Shown in pieces: positions 27,701 to 35,613 of a stretch of DNA of 64,000 nt (its first letter is position 1; each line of letters opens with the position of its first letter). The position numbers were made by a program, and so were the translations under genes. The DNA comes from Henriciella sp. AS95 (GTDB taxonomy: Bacteria > Pseudomonadota > Alphaproteobacteria > Caulobacterales > Hyphomonadaceae). The stretch covers positions 186,001 through 250,000 of the forward strand of contig NZ_JBBMQM010000001.1 in the NCBI RefSeq assembly GCF_038900055.1. The letters are read 5' to 3'. The notes beneath the pieces were generated by a model. The model was not told the origin of the DNA, ran no database searches, and saw only the letters and a list, made by a program, of their open reading frames with translations.

Positions 27701-28027
27701 GATGTGGGCGATGCGGCGGCGGCAGCCGATGAGAGGGTCAGCATGGCTTTTGACGCGCTCAAGGACTTTCGGTTTTCGGTGCTTGAGATCGGCGCTGACG
27801 GAAATCTCAGCGGCGACATCCTCATCACCATGCGCCTTGTCGGGAAATCTCCGGAAGTGCTGGATGGGGCGCCGTTCGCGTTTAACATCGGCATCGATTC
27901 CAAGCTGATGCAGCTGATCCGTACCGGGCGCAGCATTACATCCAGTGACTGGCTTGCGGATGTCGCCGCTGAATCGGTCAAGAATTCCAACACTGCCGAC
28001 ACCGGCTCCGCCGCGCCTGAACAATAG
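24749..28027 (+). CDS. ydbH: YdbH-family AsmA-like intermembrane lipid-transport protein
   Basis: A 1092-residue protein with one N-terminal membrane helix (WLGLVVLLLVLTLVSAWLL) and a very long repetitive beta-rich body, the shape of AsmA-like lipid bridges that span the periplasm. In Escherichia coli YdbH acts redundantly with TamB and YhdP in phospholipid delivery to the outer membrane. The C-terminal part (about 860-1060) carries the most family-like stretch, including PDVKAQGTVTGSFPVEI. The next two genes encode its known partners YnbE and YdbL, which supports the call. Confidence 0.88.
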   Translation: MQSHLLNWRKWQFWLGLVVLLLVLTLVSAWLLRVQIAQYGVRQWCQSQSLTCSASISDLGFSRIRATSVSVKSATDEVPFEAEEAVIALDWPGLFKPAVKSVELRSPILRGTYSEDAITFGGLEKFASGESSSAAAPSFNVRDARIELMTPAGPVAMTGEASGQMPLQVDLQAEIEPVELETDGNRLDIREGSINLSIVGLKIAGQAEFELAEATFDTLEASDIKLSANMEEGILPAIDWSASASAFERPGLSLSDAEFAGTLSLANPLEKAENASWLSRIKTGTAEGSVRSLKWLDNSADAIELTLETERADSKLKTNYGLIVSGVDRPDVTADELTLSGDATSDDTFKTVDARGDLSFKGVSIPPAYRADLLSSLQLGGPFEAHSAALRRALSDALVDVGGGTGFKLTLEDGGYWSVVSTRAMSIKSADGTHLAINPQNAKPALNVADEGVELAGLVTLDGPHVPKLVVDLSRASLGSDLTIETGGVTLSPWTAGGLTLSSDLNEVHFERADGTPRLQAVGELRVDGKLYGQDFAKTRVFGGIDAAGGSSLRVQTLREPCLGFDTQGIRTGADYAIEPVSLQLCPRDGRVVRPVAGGSAGTIDLGAVKLPFRGESTSGTLSLQQAVLDWSATSTARLDLKGQQMSLPLQIGEKTLIINSTEPEIALTTTSPVALNASTGASTFSGTLVPADISLDQLTLSATLPSTGIEGDATATGVEVRDRGEDPLYLPLRGDLSAIFDNGIMQLSGPITTRPAGQKIADVNLELDILALDGTASVITPDLTFMPRGFQPTALSDRVRGFLSNARGTLKASAEFVIAAGSTTGTGWVSAEDFGFDTLRLGAVNDVNGRIEFDDIMQLTTPPGQEIRIGQISPGIPLRDGRIRFQLNEGLEATIEDARWPFAGGEIFTGGSSWTIAGTRDVIEITASALELAQIVSIFDLPDVKAQGTVTGSFPVEIIGPNTFIRNATLTADSEGGTIAYTGDVGDAAAAADERVSMAFDALKDFRFSVLEIGADGNLSGDILITMRLVGKSPEVLDGAPFAFNIGIDSKLMQLIRTGRSITSSDWLADVAAESVKNSNTADTGSAAPEQ

Positions 28028-28095
28028 TCAAACTTGTATTCAAGCCCCGTTCAGGCCACATGGTTCATGATGACCGCGTAATGAAGGATAGCAAT

Positions 28096-28284
28096 GTGAC
28101 CCGACCCCTCCTCCTGTCTGCGGCATTGATCGCATCACTGGCCGCGTGCTCGCCAACGGTGAAGCTGCAAGCGCCAACAGAACCCATCACGATCAATCTC
28201 AATGTAAAGATCGATCAGGAAGTGCGGATCAAGCTCGACAAGGAAGTCGAAGATCTGATCGCCAGCAATCCTGATATCTTCTAG
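28096..28284 (+). CDS. ynbE: YnbE-family outer-membrane lipoprotein
   Basis: A 62-residue lipoprotein. The signal ends LAAC, and the short mature chain has the YnbE signature PTVKLQAPTEPITINLNVKID. I start it at GTG 28096, seven bases after AAGGA; ATG 28081 has no site. In E. coli YnbE partners YdbH at the outer membrane and can form beta-stacked multimers. It sits between ydbH and ydbL, as in the enterobacterial operon. Confidence 0.88.
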   Translation: MTRPLLLSAALIASLAACSPTVKLQAPTEPITINLNVKIDQEVRIKLDKEVEDLIASNPDIF

Positions 28285-28303
28285 GTCCACAAAGGTGTCT
28301 CAT

Positions 28304-28657
28304 ATGACCCGTTTCTTCAAACTTCTTTCAGCCGTCGCGCTCATGACCGTCGCCACTATCACGATGGCCGCCCCTGCCCAGGCGGCGGATCCTCAAATCG
28401 AGACCGCCAAGGAACAAGGTGTCGTCGGCGAACGTATCGATGGCTATCTAGGCATCGTCGACGGTGGCGCAGACGCGTCGCTGATCCGCCGCGTGCAGGA
28501 CATCAACAATAAGCGCCGGGCCGCTTATGACGATCTCGCCAACCAGACCGGCACAACGCCCGAGCAAGTCGCCCGCGTAACCGGCGAGAAGCTTGTTGCT
28601 GGCGCCGCATCCGGTGAGTTTGTCATGGACGACAGTGGGGCCTGGACACAGAAATAA
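28304..28657 (+). CDS. ydbL: YdbL-family periplasmic protein (DUF1318)
   Basis: A 117-residue secreted protein with a signal peptide ending PAQA and the YdbL/DUF1318 core (KEQGVVGERIDGYLGIVDG and RRVQDINNKRRAAYDDLA). YdbL is reported to keep YnbE from over-multimerising with YdbH. AAAGG lies eight bases before the ATG. The three genes together make a full YdbH-YnbE-YdbL set. Confidence 0.9.
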   Translation: MTRFFKLLSAVALMTVATITMAAPAQAADPQIETAKEQGVVGERIDGYLGIVDGGADASLIRRVQDINNKRRAAYDDLANQTGTTPEQVARVTGEKLVAGAASGEFVMDDSGAWTQK

Positions 28658-28680
28658 TCTGGTCCGGTTTCCCGCAAGTC

Positions 28681-28920
28681 ATGTCCCGAACGTCTATTAT
28701 TGCCATCATCGCTGGCGCTCTGGCCCTTTTCCTGGCCGGTTGGGGCGTGGCTGTCCTGTGGTCCAATCTCGGCGTCACCATGACCATGCACGGCTGGATT
28801 GCCTACGGACTCGGCTCGCTCGGTTGTCTTGCCCTGTCAGCGGGCCTGTTCTGGCTACTTTTCCACAGCGCAAGAGGCGGACACGACGATCTTGTGGGCC
28901 ACGACGACGAGCACGGGTGA
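28681..28920 (+). CDS. small two-helix membrane protein, unknown
   Basis: A 79-residue protein with two hydrophobic helices (IIAIIAGALALFLAGWGVAVLW and GLGSLGCLALSAGLFWLLF) and a His/Asp-rich tail (ARGGHDDLVGHDDEHG) that could bind metal. It follows ydbL by only 23 bases and may be the last gene of that operon. No family recognised. Confidence 0.65.
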   Translation: MSRTSIIAIIAGALALFLAGWGVAVLWSNLGVTMTMHGWIAYGLGSLGCLALSAGLFWLLFHSARGGHDDLVGHDDEHG

Positions 28921-28995
28921 CAAATCACCTGCAATCGGGCAGTCAATGATCTGGCGAATCGGGTAGCGTAGAACACCGACCAAAGGGGCCAGACC

Positions 28996-29655
28996 ATGCA
29001 AGCCAATATCGATCCGGCGCATCTTTCCGCTTACATCGCATCGCGCATCTGTCACGATCTGGTGTCGTCCGTATCCTCCATCACCAACGCGCTCGACTTC
29101 ATGAACGAGCCACAGGACTCAGACATGCGGCTCCAGGCTGAAAAGCTTCTGCATGACGGTGCAGACAGCGCGGCGTCCAAGCTGAAATTTCTGAGATATG
29201 CGTTTGGCTCAGCCGGTCTCTCCAAAGGCGCAGCCGACATTCACGAAGCCAAACAGATCACCGAGCGCTTCGTTGCCAGCCACAACTATCAACCGACGTT
29301 GAACTGGGACATCGAAACCCAGCACCTCAGCTTTTCGCATGCCCGCCTCGTCATGAACATGGTGATGCTGGCCGTTGACTGTTTGCCGCGCGGCGGAACC
29401 ATCAATGTGAAGGTTCGCAACCAGACGGACGGGTTGGGGATCAGCGTGGCAGCCTCTGGTGACCGCTGCAAACTTCGCGAAGACACGGCCGACGCTGTAT
29501 CCGGCAAGGAGCCGCAGGACGGTTGGTCGGCCCGGACCGTGCAGCCTCTGTTTACCCGCATCATTGCCGAGGGCCTTGGCGGCGACCTGCGCGCAGAACC
29601 GCGGGACGGCGGAGAGATCGCGCTCGTTTCAACAGGCCTCAGCGCCGAAGGCTGA
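28996..29655 (+). CDS. chpT: ChpT histidine phosphotransferase
   Basis: ChpT passes phosphate from the hybrid kinase CckA to CtrA and CpdR in the alphaproteobacterial cell-cycle relay. The 219-residue product starts with the dimerising helical hairpin, with the phospho-accepting histidine H20 in SRICHDLVSSVSSITNAL, followed by a degenerate kinase-like ATPase domain (about 90-215) that lacks the N, G1 and G2 boxes, as expected for ChpT. cckA and ctrA are not in the window. The next genes are a CheY-like regulator and CheR. Confidence 0.9.
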   Translation: MQANIDPAHLSAYIASRICHDLVSSVSSITNALDFMNEPQDSDMRLQAEKLLHDGADSAASKLKFLRYAFGSAGLSKGAADIHEAKQITERFVASHNYQPTLNWDIETQHLSFSHARLVMNMVMLAVDCLPRGGTINVKVRNQTDGLGISVAASGDRCKLREDTADAVSGKEPQDGWSARTVQPLFTRIIAEGLGGDLRAEPRDGGEIALVSTGLSAEG

Positions 29656-29821
29656 GCGACGGTTCCGGAACGCCCTCACCGGCGAAGCCTTAAACTTCGG
29701 TAAATCAATTTCTGGCCAGATCAGCCGGTCCGCCTTATTGGCGGCCAACGATAAATTCAATTTTTTATCTTTTGGTGGATTATGAATCCGAATGGACATA
29801 GTTTCTGCCCGGGGAGACGCT

Positions 29822-30187
29822 ATGAAGTCTTGTTTGATTGTTGACGATTCTCGTGTGGTCCGCAAAGTCGCCGGCCGCATTGTCCAGGACCTTCAGTTTA
29901 ACGTGACTGAAGCCGGGGACGGCTCAGATGCGCTCAGCTCCTGCCGCGATAACATGCCGGATGCCATCCTGCTGGATTGGAACATGCCGGTCATGAACGG
30001 CCTCGATTTTCTGAGAGCGCTGCGCCGCGAACCAGGCGGCTCAAAGCCGGTTGTTGTGTTCTGTTCAACCGAGAACGACGCCGAGCATATTGGTGAAGCG
30101 ATGCGCTCCGGCGCCAATGAGTTCATCATGAAGCCTTTCGACGCAGATATCATCCACAGCAAATTTGCAGAGGTCGGCCTCGTTTAA
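29822..30187 (+). CDS. CheY-like single-domain response regulator
   Basis: A 121-residue stand-alone receiver domain. The acidic pocket is D8-D9, the phospho-acceptor D52 (LLDWNMP), switch residue S82/T83 and K104 (FIMKPFD). There is no output domain. Start at 29822 follows GGGGAG; a longer in-frame ORF from 29792 is less likely. It lies between chpT and cheR, so it may receive phosphate from ChpT or from a chemotaxis kinase; the sequence cannot decide. Confidence 0.92.
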   Translation: MKSCLIVDDSRVVRKVAGRIVQDLQFNVTEAGDGSDALSSCRDNMPDAILLDWNMPVMNGLDFLRALRREPGGSKPVVVFCSTENDAEHIGEAMRSGANEFIMKPFDADIIHSKFAEVGLV

Positions 30188-30258
30188 AGCAATTTATTAA
30201 CCCGGATCGCATTTTTGTTAACGAACTGGGCGAAACCTGACCGGGCTGGTGAAAGACT

Positions 30259-31101
30259 ATGGACGACTCGATCTACCGCGAAATTGCGACGCTGGCGCTG
30301 AATGGCTCCGGTCAGTATATTCCGCCAACGAAGTCGTACCTCATCGAAACGCGCCTTGGCCCGATCCTCCGCCGCGAGCAGTTTGCGGGCGTGGAAGACT
30401 TGCTGGCCTGTATTCAGGCCCGGCCAAGCAGCCCATTTGGCGCAGAAATGGTCGCCGCGCTGACCGGCAAGACGACTCAATTCTTCCGTGAGCGCGCCGC
30501 TTTTGAGCGTATTGTCAGCCACGTCCTGCCAATGATGGCGCCCTCCGCGCCCGATGGAAAACTGCGGATTTGGTGCGCAGGCGGCGGGAGCGGCCAGGAA
30601 GCCTATTCTCTCGCCATGCTTCTGGAAGAGTCCGACAATGAGGCCCTGAAAGACCTTCAGATCGAAATTCTGACCACCGACATCAGCGAGAAAATGTCTG
30701 TCCTCGCCCGCGCCGGGAAATTCGGTCATTTCGACGTGCAGAAGGGCCTTTCGATCCATCGCCTGCTCGCCAATTTCTCAAGGCTTGATACGGGCGAATG
30801 GCAGGTCTCCCAGACGCTCGCCAATCGGGTCGGCGTCCGCACCCACAATATTCTCCAGGATTGCAGCGGTCTTGGTCAGTTTGACGTGATTGTCTGCTGC
30901 AATGTGATCAGCGGTATGGGCGCACAGATGCGGGCCAAAGCCCTGGTCAACCTTGGCCGCCAGCTGACCGATAGCGGCGTGCTGGTGCTGGCGAAGAGCG
31001 AGACCGCAACCGGCCTGGTGACAGGGCTCGAACCGTCTCGCGACCTTCGCGGGGCCTACAGTCGAGACGTCACGCCGAACGCCCTGACGGCCGCCGCCTG
31101 A
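30259..31101 (+). CDS. cheR: CheR-type chemoreceptor methyltransferase
   Basis: A 280-residue SAM-dependent enzyme that methylates glutamates of chemoreceptors. It has the helical CheR N-domain (SGQYIPPTKSYLIETRLGPILR) and a catalytic domain with the SAM-binding LRIWCAGGGSGQEAYSLAML near 95-115 and the ILTTDISEKM motif. The usual ExFDVIxCRNV motif appears as QFDVIVCCNVIS. No receptor, CheA, CheW or CheB is in the window. Confidence 0.9.
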   Translation: MDDSIYREIATLALNGSGQYIPPTKSYLIETRLGPILRREQFAGVEDLLACIQARPSSPFGAEMVAALTGKTTQFFRERAAFERIVSHVLPMMAPSAPDGKLRIWCAGGGSGQEAYSLAMLLEESDNEALKDLQIEILTTDISEKMSVLARAGKFGHFDVQKGLSIHRLLANFSRLDTGEWQVSQTLANRVGVRTHNILQDCSGLGQFDVIVCCNVISGMGAQMRAKALVNLGRQLTDSGVLVLAKSETATGLVTGLEPSRDLRGAYSRDVTPNALTAAA

Positions 31102-31241
31102 GGCGCCAGAAGCCTCTCAATCTAATATTCACGTAAGACTCCGGAACCTCCACCCCGGCCGCTCCTTTCCTGAAGGCAAGGTTGCCGTGCGTTCAGCCGG
31201 CATCTGATAAAAATGAGGGGTAAGAGAATAGGAGGTTCAGT

Positions 31242-31976
31242 ATGAAACCGCTCAAGACATTGGGACTCAGTCTCGCCCTCACCACCACGCTTGCTCTGCC
31301 CGCCCTGGCCGACCACCCTCGCTACGGCAATCGCGGCGGCGAAGCGATCATTTACTCAAACTCGAATTTCACGGGGCGTTCGCTCCGCGTCACAGGCCCT
31401 ATTCCACGTCTCGCGGACTATCGCTTTAACGACAAGGCCTCATCCATCCGCGTCACTGGCGGCGCCTGGGAAGTCTGCGTCGATGCCAATTACAGAGGAC
31501 GCTGCGAAGTGGTCGAATTTCACGAAGGCCGCCTCAACGAGGTCCGTCTGAACAACAAGATCACCTCGATCCGCCCTGTGAATTACGGCTATCGCAGCCG
31601 CAATGACCGCTACGACCGTCACGACAGATATGGCCGCGACAATGACTACAATCGCGGTAATCGCTACGGGTATGGCGCGCGTTACAATGCGCCGCTCGTG
31701 CTTTACCAGGATCCGAATTTTCGCGGCAACGCTCTGCCCATCAATGGCGCCGTGCCAAGCCTCGGCCAGTTGCGCTTCAACGACAAAACTTCGTCCATCG
31801 CCATTCAGAGCGGCGCCTGGGAAGTCTGCACGGACGGCAATTTCCGTGGTCGCTGTGAGATTGTCACCGGCTCGATGAACGAACTGGGATATGTCCGTCT
31901 GAACGACAAGATTTCGTCCATCCGGCCCGCAGGACGCGGCTATGGATATGATCGCGATCGTGGCCGGCGCTGGTAG
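31242..31976 (+). CDS. secreted protein with two beta/gamma-crystallin domains
   Basis: A 244-residue exported protein (signal MKPLKTLGLSLALTTTLALP, cut near ALA). Two beta/gamma-crystallin-type domains are repeated: residues about 32-105 and 145-235, each with a Greek-key motif (SNFTGRSLRVTG / PNFRGNALPING), then GAWEVC..NxRGRCE. The linker is rich in Arg, Tyr, Asp and Gly. Such proteins bind calcium or have structural roles outside the cell. TAGGAGG precedes the ATG. Confidence 0.85.
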   Translation: MKPLKTLGLSLALTTTLALPALADHPRYGNRGGEAIIYSNSNFTGRSLRVTGPIPRLADYRFNDKASSIRVTGGAWEVCVDANYRGRCEVVEFHEGRLNEVRLNNKITSIRPVNYGYRSRNDRYDRHDRYGRDNDYNRGNRYGYGARYNAPLVLYQDPNFRGNALPINGAVPSLGQLRFNDKTSSIAIQSGAWEVCTDGNFRGRCEIVTGSMNELGYVRLNDKISSIRPAGRGYGYDRDRGRRW

Positions 31977-32029
31977 ACAGCATGTCTTTGGGCTTCCCGT
32001 CTCGCCGATTGGGGAGTAGGAAGCCCGGC

Positions 32030-32584
32030 ATGTCCAGCCAGCCCGTCTCTGACAGACTTATCGTTGTGGGCGTCCTTGCGGGCGCTCATGGCGTGCGCGG
32101 TGATGTCCGGGTGAAGAGTTTTACCGATATCCCGGACGACCTGTTCGAACTCGGTCCACTCTTGTCCGAAGGCGGCGACACGCTTCTGGAGCCGGCAAAG
32201 GTGAAGACCGCCTCCGACCATTTCATCGTCACTGCAAAACAGCCGCGGCAGAAAGAAGAATGGGACGCACTCAAAGGCGCAAAACTCTGTGTGCACCGAA
32301 GCGCGCTACCGCCGCCCGACGATGATGAATTCTATGTCGAAGACCTGGTCGCCCTGAAAGCGATGGACATGCACGGCCAGCCGGTCGGCACCATCAAGTC
32401 TGTCCAGAATTTTGGTGCGGGTGACCTGCTCGAGGTCGCGCCAGACAAAGGCCCGGCCTATTTCGTCCCATTTTCCCTGAAGGAAGTGCCCGAAGTCCAC
32501 TTTGATGGGGGCTATGTCATTATCCGGGATGCAGAGACCTGGGCCGACCAGTCCGATCCGCGCAAGAATGACGAAAACGCCTAG
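32030..32584 (+). CDS. rimM: ribosome maturation factor RimM
   Basis: RimM binds S19 and helps mature the 30S subunit head. The 184-residue product has the N-domain (IVVGVLAGAHGVRGDVRVKSF) and C-terminal PRC barrel (EFYVEDLVALKAMDMHGQPVGTI split across residues 98-120). Start 32030 is after AGGAAG; ATG 31982 would add 16 residues. It is separated here from its common neighbours rpsP, trmD and rplS. The stop is shared with the next gene as CTAG. Confidence 0.93.
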   Translation: MSSQPVSDRLIVVGVLAGAHGVRGDVRVKSFTDIPDDLFELGPLLSEGGDTLLEPAKVKTASDHFIVTAKQPRQKEEWDALKGAKLCVHRSALPPPDDDEFYVEDLVALKAMDMHGQPVGTIKSVQNFGAGDLLEVAPDKGPAYFVPFSLKEVPEVHFDGGYVIIRDAETWADQSDPRKNDENA

Positions 32585-33705
32585 ATCGTTTCCGCCTTTT
32601 CCGCGAGGTCAAGAAGATAGGTTTCAAGCTTGCGGCTCTGGTTCTGCAGGTTGAAGTCCGTCATCGCGAACTCTCGTCCAGCCTCTCCCATCGCGGCGGT
32701 CCGCGCCTTGTCGGTCAGCATACGGGCCAGACGGTCGGCCAGAGCCGCCTCATCGCCCTCGTCGACCAGGTAGCCGGTCTCCCCATCCTTCACGCATTCT
32801 GTGATGCCTGCGTGGCGCGTCGCCGCCAGCGCGCAGCCTGACAGCATGGCTTCAATACAGACCAGCGGTAGTCCTTCGGCATCGCCAGACTTGGCGCGTT
32901 TCGAAGGCACCACCGCAATCCGCGCCTCGGCCCAGTGTTTGGGCATATCATCGGCCGGCACCCAGCCTGGCAGTTCGACCTCCACACCGGCGGCTTCAAG
33001 GTCTGCGACGAGGCCATCTTTAAGGTCGCCATCACCGATCAGACGCACCGTCCAGCCTTCCAGTTCCTCACCCAGCCGGGCGAGCGCCGCGATCAGCGTG
33101 TCGATCCCTTTCTTCTCGGTCCAGCGACCTGCGAAGACCATCAGATCCTTTTTCTCGCCGGGCTCGAATCGGGCCGGGTCAGCGGTATTGTGGTGCACCA
33201 CCATCTTGTCTTCGGGCGCGCCTTTAGACAGCAATTCCTCCCGGATGAAATTCGAGCATGGCAGGATCAGCTCGGCTTCTTTCCAGAGCTTTGCACGCCG
33301 GCGATTATAGACCCGGATGAAGCTGTTCTTGGTATTGGTCGTCTTTGTCGCGTCGCCGCCATAATAGGTAACCGCCAGCGGCAGGCCCAGCTTCTTCGCA
33401 ATGGGCAGGGCGTAAGCGCCGGACTTGCCAAAACTCGCATGCAGCGCCACCGGCTCATAGGCTTTCAGCGCCTCTTCCAGCTTTGGGGACACACGCTCCA
33501 GCTGTTTGAAAGCGGCCTCTCCGCCTGGTCCATGAAGCGGGCCAAGTTCGATGACCTCAGCGCCCTCAGGCACCGGCCCTTTCAGCTCATGGCCAATATA
33601 GAGCGGCTTCAGTTTGCTGAAGGCAGAATAGCCGCGCGGAATAAAGCTCTCCGATGGTGTAAACAGCTTGTCGCAATAGGCGAGGAAGTATCGCGGGGTG
33701 CTCAT
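32581..33705 (-). CDS. GT4-family glycosyltransferase
   Basis: A 374-residue GT-B enzyme of the colanic-acid/capsule type. N-domain motif YYGGDATKT near 115, then the donor-site segment KSGDAEGLPLVCIEAMLSG near 275-293 with the E..E signature; FAGRWTEKKGIDTLIAA marks the start of the C-domain. Product is likely an exopolysaccharide, but no other capsule genes are adjacent. Confidence 0.85.
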   Translation of the reverse strand: MSTPRYFLAYCDKLFTPSESFIPRGYSAFSKLKPLYIGHELKGPVPEGAEVIELGPLHGPGGEAAFKQLERVSPKLEEALKAYEPVALHASFGKSGAYALPIAKKLGLPLAVTYYGGDATKTTNTKNSFIRVYNRRRAKLWKEAELILPCSNFIREELLSKGAPEDKMVVHHNTADPARFEPGEKKDLMVFAGRWTEKKGIDTLIAALARLGEELEGWTVRLIGDGDLKDGLVADLEAAGVEVELPGWVPADDMPKHWAEARIAVVPSKRAKSGDAEGLPLVCIEAMLSGCALAATRHAGITECVKDGETGYLVDEGDEAALADRLARMLTDKARTAAMGEAGREFAMTDFNLQNQSRKLETYLLDLAEKAETI

Positions 33706-33919
33706 TTACAACCGAACCCTTTCTGGTTGGATGCGACAGCGTTCAATCCAGCAGGCCAAAGGCGCGATTCAACGCCGGCCCCGCCTTGCGCACACATGTC
33801 GTCTTTCGATTTCGCAGCAGCGCTCTGAGTATTGCAGCGTCCGGCAACCGTCAAACACGTCTTGGCAGCAAAAGCTGCATCGCCTAAGACCGCGCTTCAG
33901 CATCTGCAAGGACACCGAC

Positions 33920-34927
33920 ATGACCGCCTACCGTTTGTTCGGCGCCGAAACTTCACCTTATTCAGCAAAAGTGCGCTCATTCCTGAAATATAAGGGTGTC
34001 GACTTTGAATGGATCGGGCGCTCATCAGCGACCGAAGAAGAATTCCAGTCCTTCGCCAAGGTCCCGACCGTGCCGCTCCTGGTGTCGCCCAACCGCGCGC
34101 CGAACCAGGACTCCACTGACATTCTTTCACTGGTTGAGAATGATATCTCCGACCCGTCCTGCGTGCCGGACGACCCGGCCTGCGCTGTGCTTGCCCTCAT
34201 CCTCGAAGACTACGCCGATGAGTGGCTCAACAAGGCGATGTTTCTCTATCGCTGGGGCGCCAAGCCTGACCGTGAAGAAGCCGCCGACCGCACCATGGAC
34301 CAGCTTTTCTCCGGCAAGCTGCCGCGCGCAAAGAAAAAGACCCGCGACCAGATCGTGAAACGCATGCGCGAGCGCCTGCCTCTGGTTGGCGTCGAAAAGA
34401 AGAATGAAAAGTCTCTCAAGACATCGGCGGAGCGGTTCATCACGCTGCTCAATGCCCATCTGGAGAATAATCTCTTCATTTTTGGCGGACGCCCATCAGT
34501 GGCCGATTTCGCGCTGGCCGGTCAGCTGTCACAAATGCTGCTTGACCCGACGCCCGGCGAATATTTGCGCAAGAGCGCGCCTTTCGTGACCGCATGGTGT
34601 GAGTTCATGGACGCCCCGAAAGCGGGTGCGCCCTTCAAGACGCTCGAAGAATTGGAGCCGACCCTTCTTCCGCTTTTCGCCGATGAAGTGGCCCAGACCT
34701 ATCTGCCATGGGCAGACGCCAATCTCGATGCCAACCAGTCGAAGAATGACCGCATGAGCGTGAAAATCGAGAAAAAAGCGTTCGAGCAGGTCACTCAGCG
34801 CTATGCCGCGACGTCGTTCAAATCTGTCCAGAAAGCCGTCCGGCGTCTCAGCGACAATGAAACCCTGTCCGCCTTCCTGGACAAGGCGGGGGCATCAGCC
34901 TTCTTCGACAAAGGCAACAAGAAATAG
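33920..34927 (+). CDS. glutathione S-transferase-family protein
   Basis: A 335-residue protein with an N-terminal thioredoxin-like GST domain (YRLFGAETSPYSAKVRSFL, then VPTVPLLV and the DSTDIL turn) and a helical C-domain with the N-capping region FIFGGRPSVADFALAGQL. It is about 110 residues longer than ordinary GSTs because of an extended C-terminus. The start has AAGGA seven bases upstream; the longer in-frame ORF begins in intergenic sequence. Substrate is unknown. The 214 bases before it hold nothing I can name. Confidence 0.85.
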   Translation: MTAYRLFGAETSPYSAKVRSFLKYKGVDFEWIGRSSATEEEFQSFAKVPTVPLLVSPNRAPNQDSTDILSLVENDISDPSCVPDDPACAVLALILEDYADEWLNKAMFLYRWGAKPDREEAADRTMDQLFSGKLPRAKKKTRDQIVKRMRERLPLVGVEKKNEKSLKTSAERFITLLNAHLENNLFIFGGRPSVADFALAGQLSQMLLDPTPGEYLRKSAPFVTAWCEFMDAPKAGAPFKTLEELEPTLLPLFADEVAQTYLPWADANLDANQSKNDRMSVKIEKKAFEQVTQRYAATSFKSVQKAVRRLSDNETLSAFLDKAGASAFFDKGNKK

Positions 34928-34933
34928 CGAAAC

Positions 34934-34963
34934 AAAAAACCCCGGCACCTTTCGGCACCGGGG
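34934..34963 (-). terminator. terminator of hsp20 (shared with the GST gene)
   Basis: On the minus strand CCCCGGTGCC-GAAA-GGTGCCGGGG then TTTTTT: a ten-pair stem with two G-T pairs and a GNRA loop. On the + strand the run of T is poor, so it serves mainly hsp20. Confidence 0.85.
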
Positions 34964-34992
34964 CTTCGTTCCTGTCAGGGGGAGGTCGGCGC

Positions 34993-35475
34993 CTAGGCGG
35001 CCGAGACCTTGTCTCCCTGGATCAGTTTCGGCTTCGACTTTTTACCGGCCGTTGAGCCGATTTCGATCTTGCGCGGCTTCTTGGCTTCAGGAAGCTCACG
35101 AACCAGATCGACGCGGAGCATGCCGTTCTGCAGGCTTGCACCGGTCACAATGACGTGATCAGCGAGCTGGAAACGGCGCAGAAATCCGCGCTCAGCAATG
35201 CCACGATGCAGGAATTGGCGCGCTTCGCCATCCTCATCGCCGGACTTCTTGCCGGCCACGGTCAGGAGGTTGTCCTTGGTTTCGATTTCCAGGTCGTCCT
35301 CAGCAAAGCCGGCCACCGCGATTTCGATCGCGAAGGCGTCGTCTGCAACGCGCTCAATATTATAGGGGGGATAACCCTGCGTGCCGTCCAGACGGCTCGC
35401 GGAATCGATCATGCTGGCCATACGGTCAAAGCCAACCATGGTGCGATAAAGGGGGGTGAGATCAATCGTGCTCAT
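34993..35475 (-). CDS. hsp20: small heat-shock protein of the Hsp20/IbpA family
   Basis: A 160-residue ATP-independent holdase. The alpha-crystallin domain spans about residues 37-130 (PPYNIERVADDAFAIEIAVAGF through NGMLRVDLVRELP), followed by an IxI-type anchor (RKIEIGS). The 5' leader of about 130 bases starts at a sigma-32 promoter and ends in a ROSE-type hairpin holding the ribosome site, so both transcription and translation are likely heat-induced. Confidence 0.94.
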   Translation of the reverse strand: MSTIDLTPLYRTMVGFDRMASMIDSASRLDGTQGYPPYNIERVADDAFAIEIAVAGFAEDDLEIETKDNLLTVAGKKSGDEDGEARQFLHRGIAERGFLRRFQLADHVIVTGASLQNGMLRVDLVRELPEAKKPRKIEIGSTAGKKSKPKLIQGDKVSAA

Positions 35476-35481
35476 GACTTA

Positions 35482-35501
35482 CAGTCCTCTCTAAGCAACT
35501 G
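35482..35501 (-). promoter_or_regulatory. ROSE-type RNA thermometer hairpin before hsp20
   Basis: The minus-strand leader ends CAGTTGCT-TAGAG-AGGACTG, ATG nine bases after GGA. It folds as CAGT/ACTG, then U-G, a G.G mismatch, a bulged C and U-A, closing a five-base loop. UUGCU opposite AGGA with G.G and a bulged C is the hallmark of the last hairpin of ROSE elements, which hide the ribosome site below heat-shock temperature in rhizobial and other alphaproteobacterial hsp20 genes. Upstream ROSE hairpins were not modelled. Confidence 0.65.
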
Positions 35502-35613
35502 TGTCCGGCAGGGCCGGACCATCATATTTGCGGTTCTTCTGTCACTCCGGCCCGTTCATCGGCGCCGGCAGATTACCGGTCCGGGCCCGCTTGGCAGCGC
35601 CCAGACAATATGT

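Noticed and set aside
29690-29704. TTAA-ACTTCGG-TAAA, CtrA-box-like, before the CheY-like gene
   Set aside because: The second half-site is TAAA rather than TTAA. One mismatch in eight fixed bases is too weak to call without binding data.
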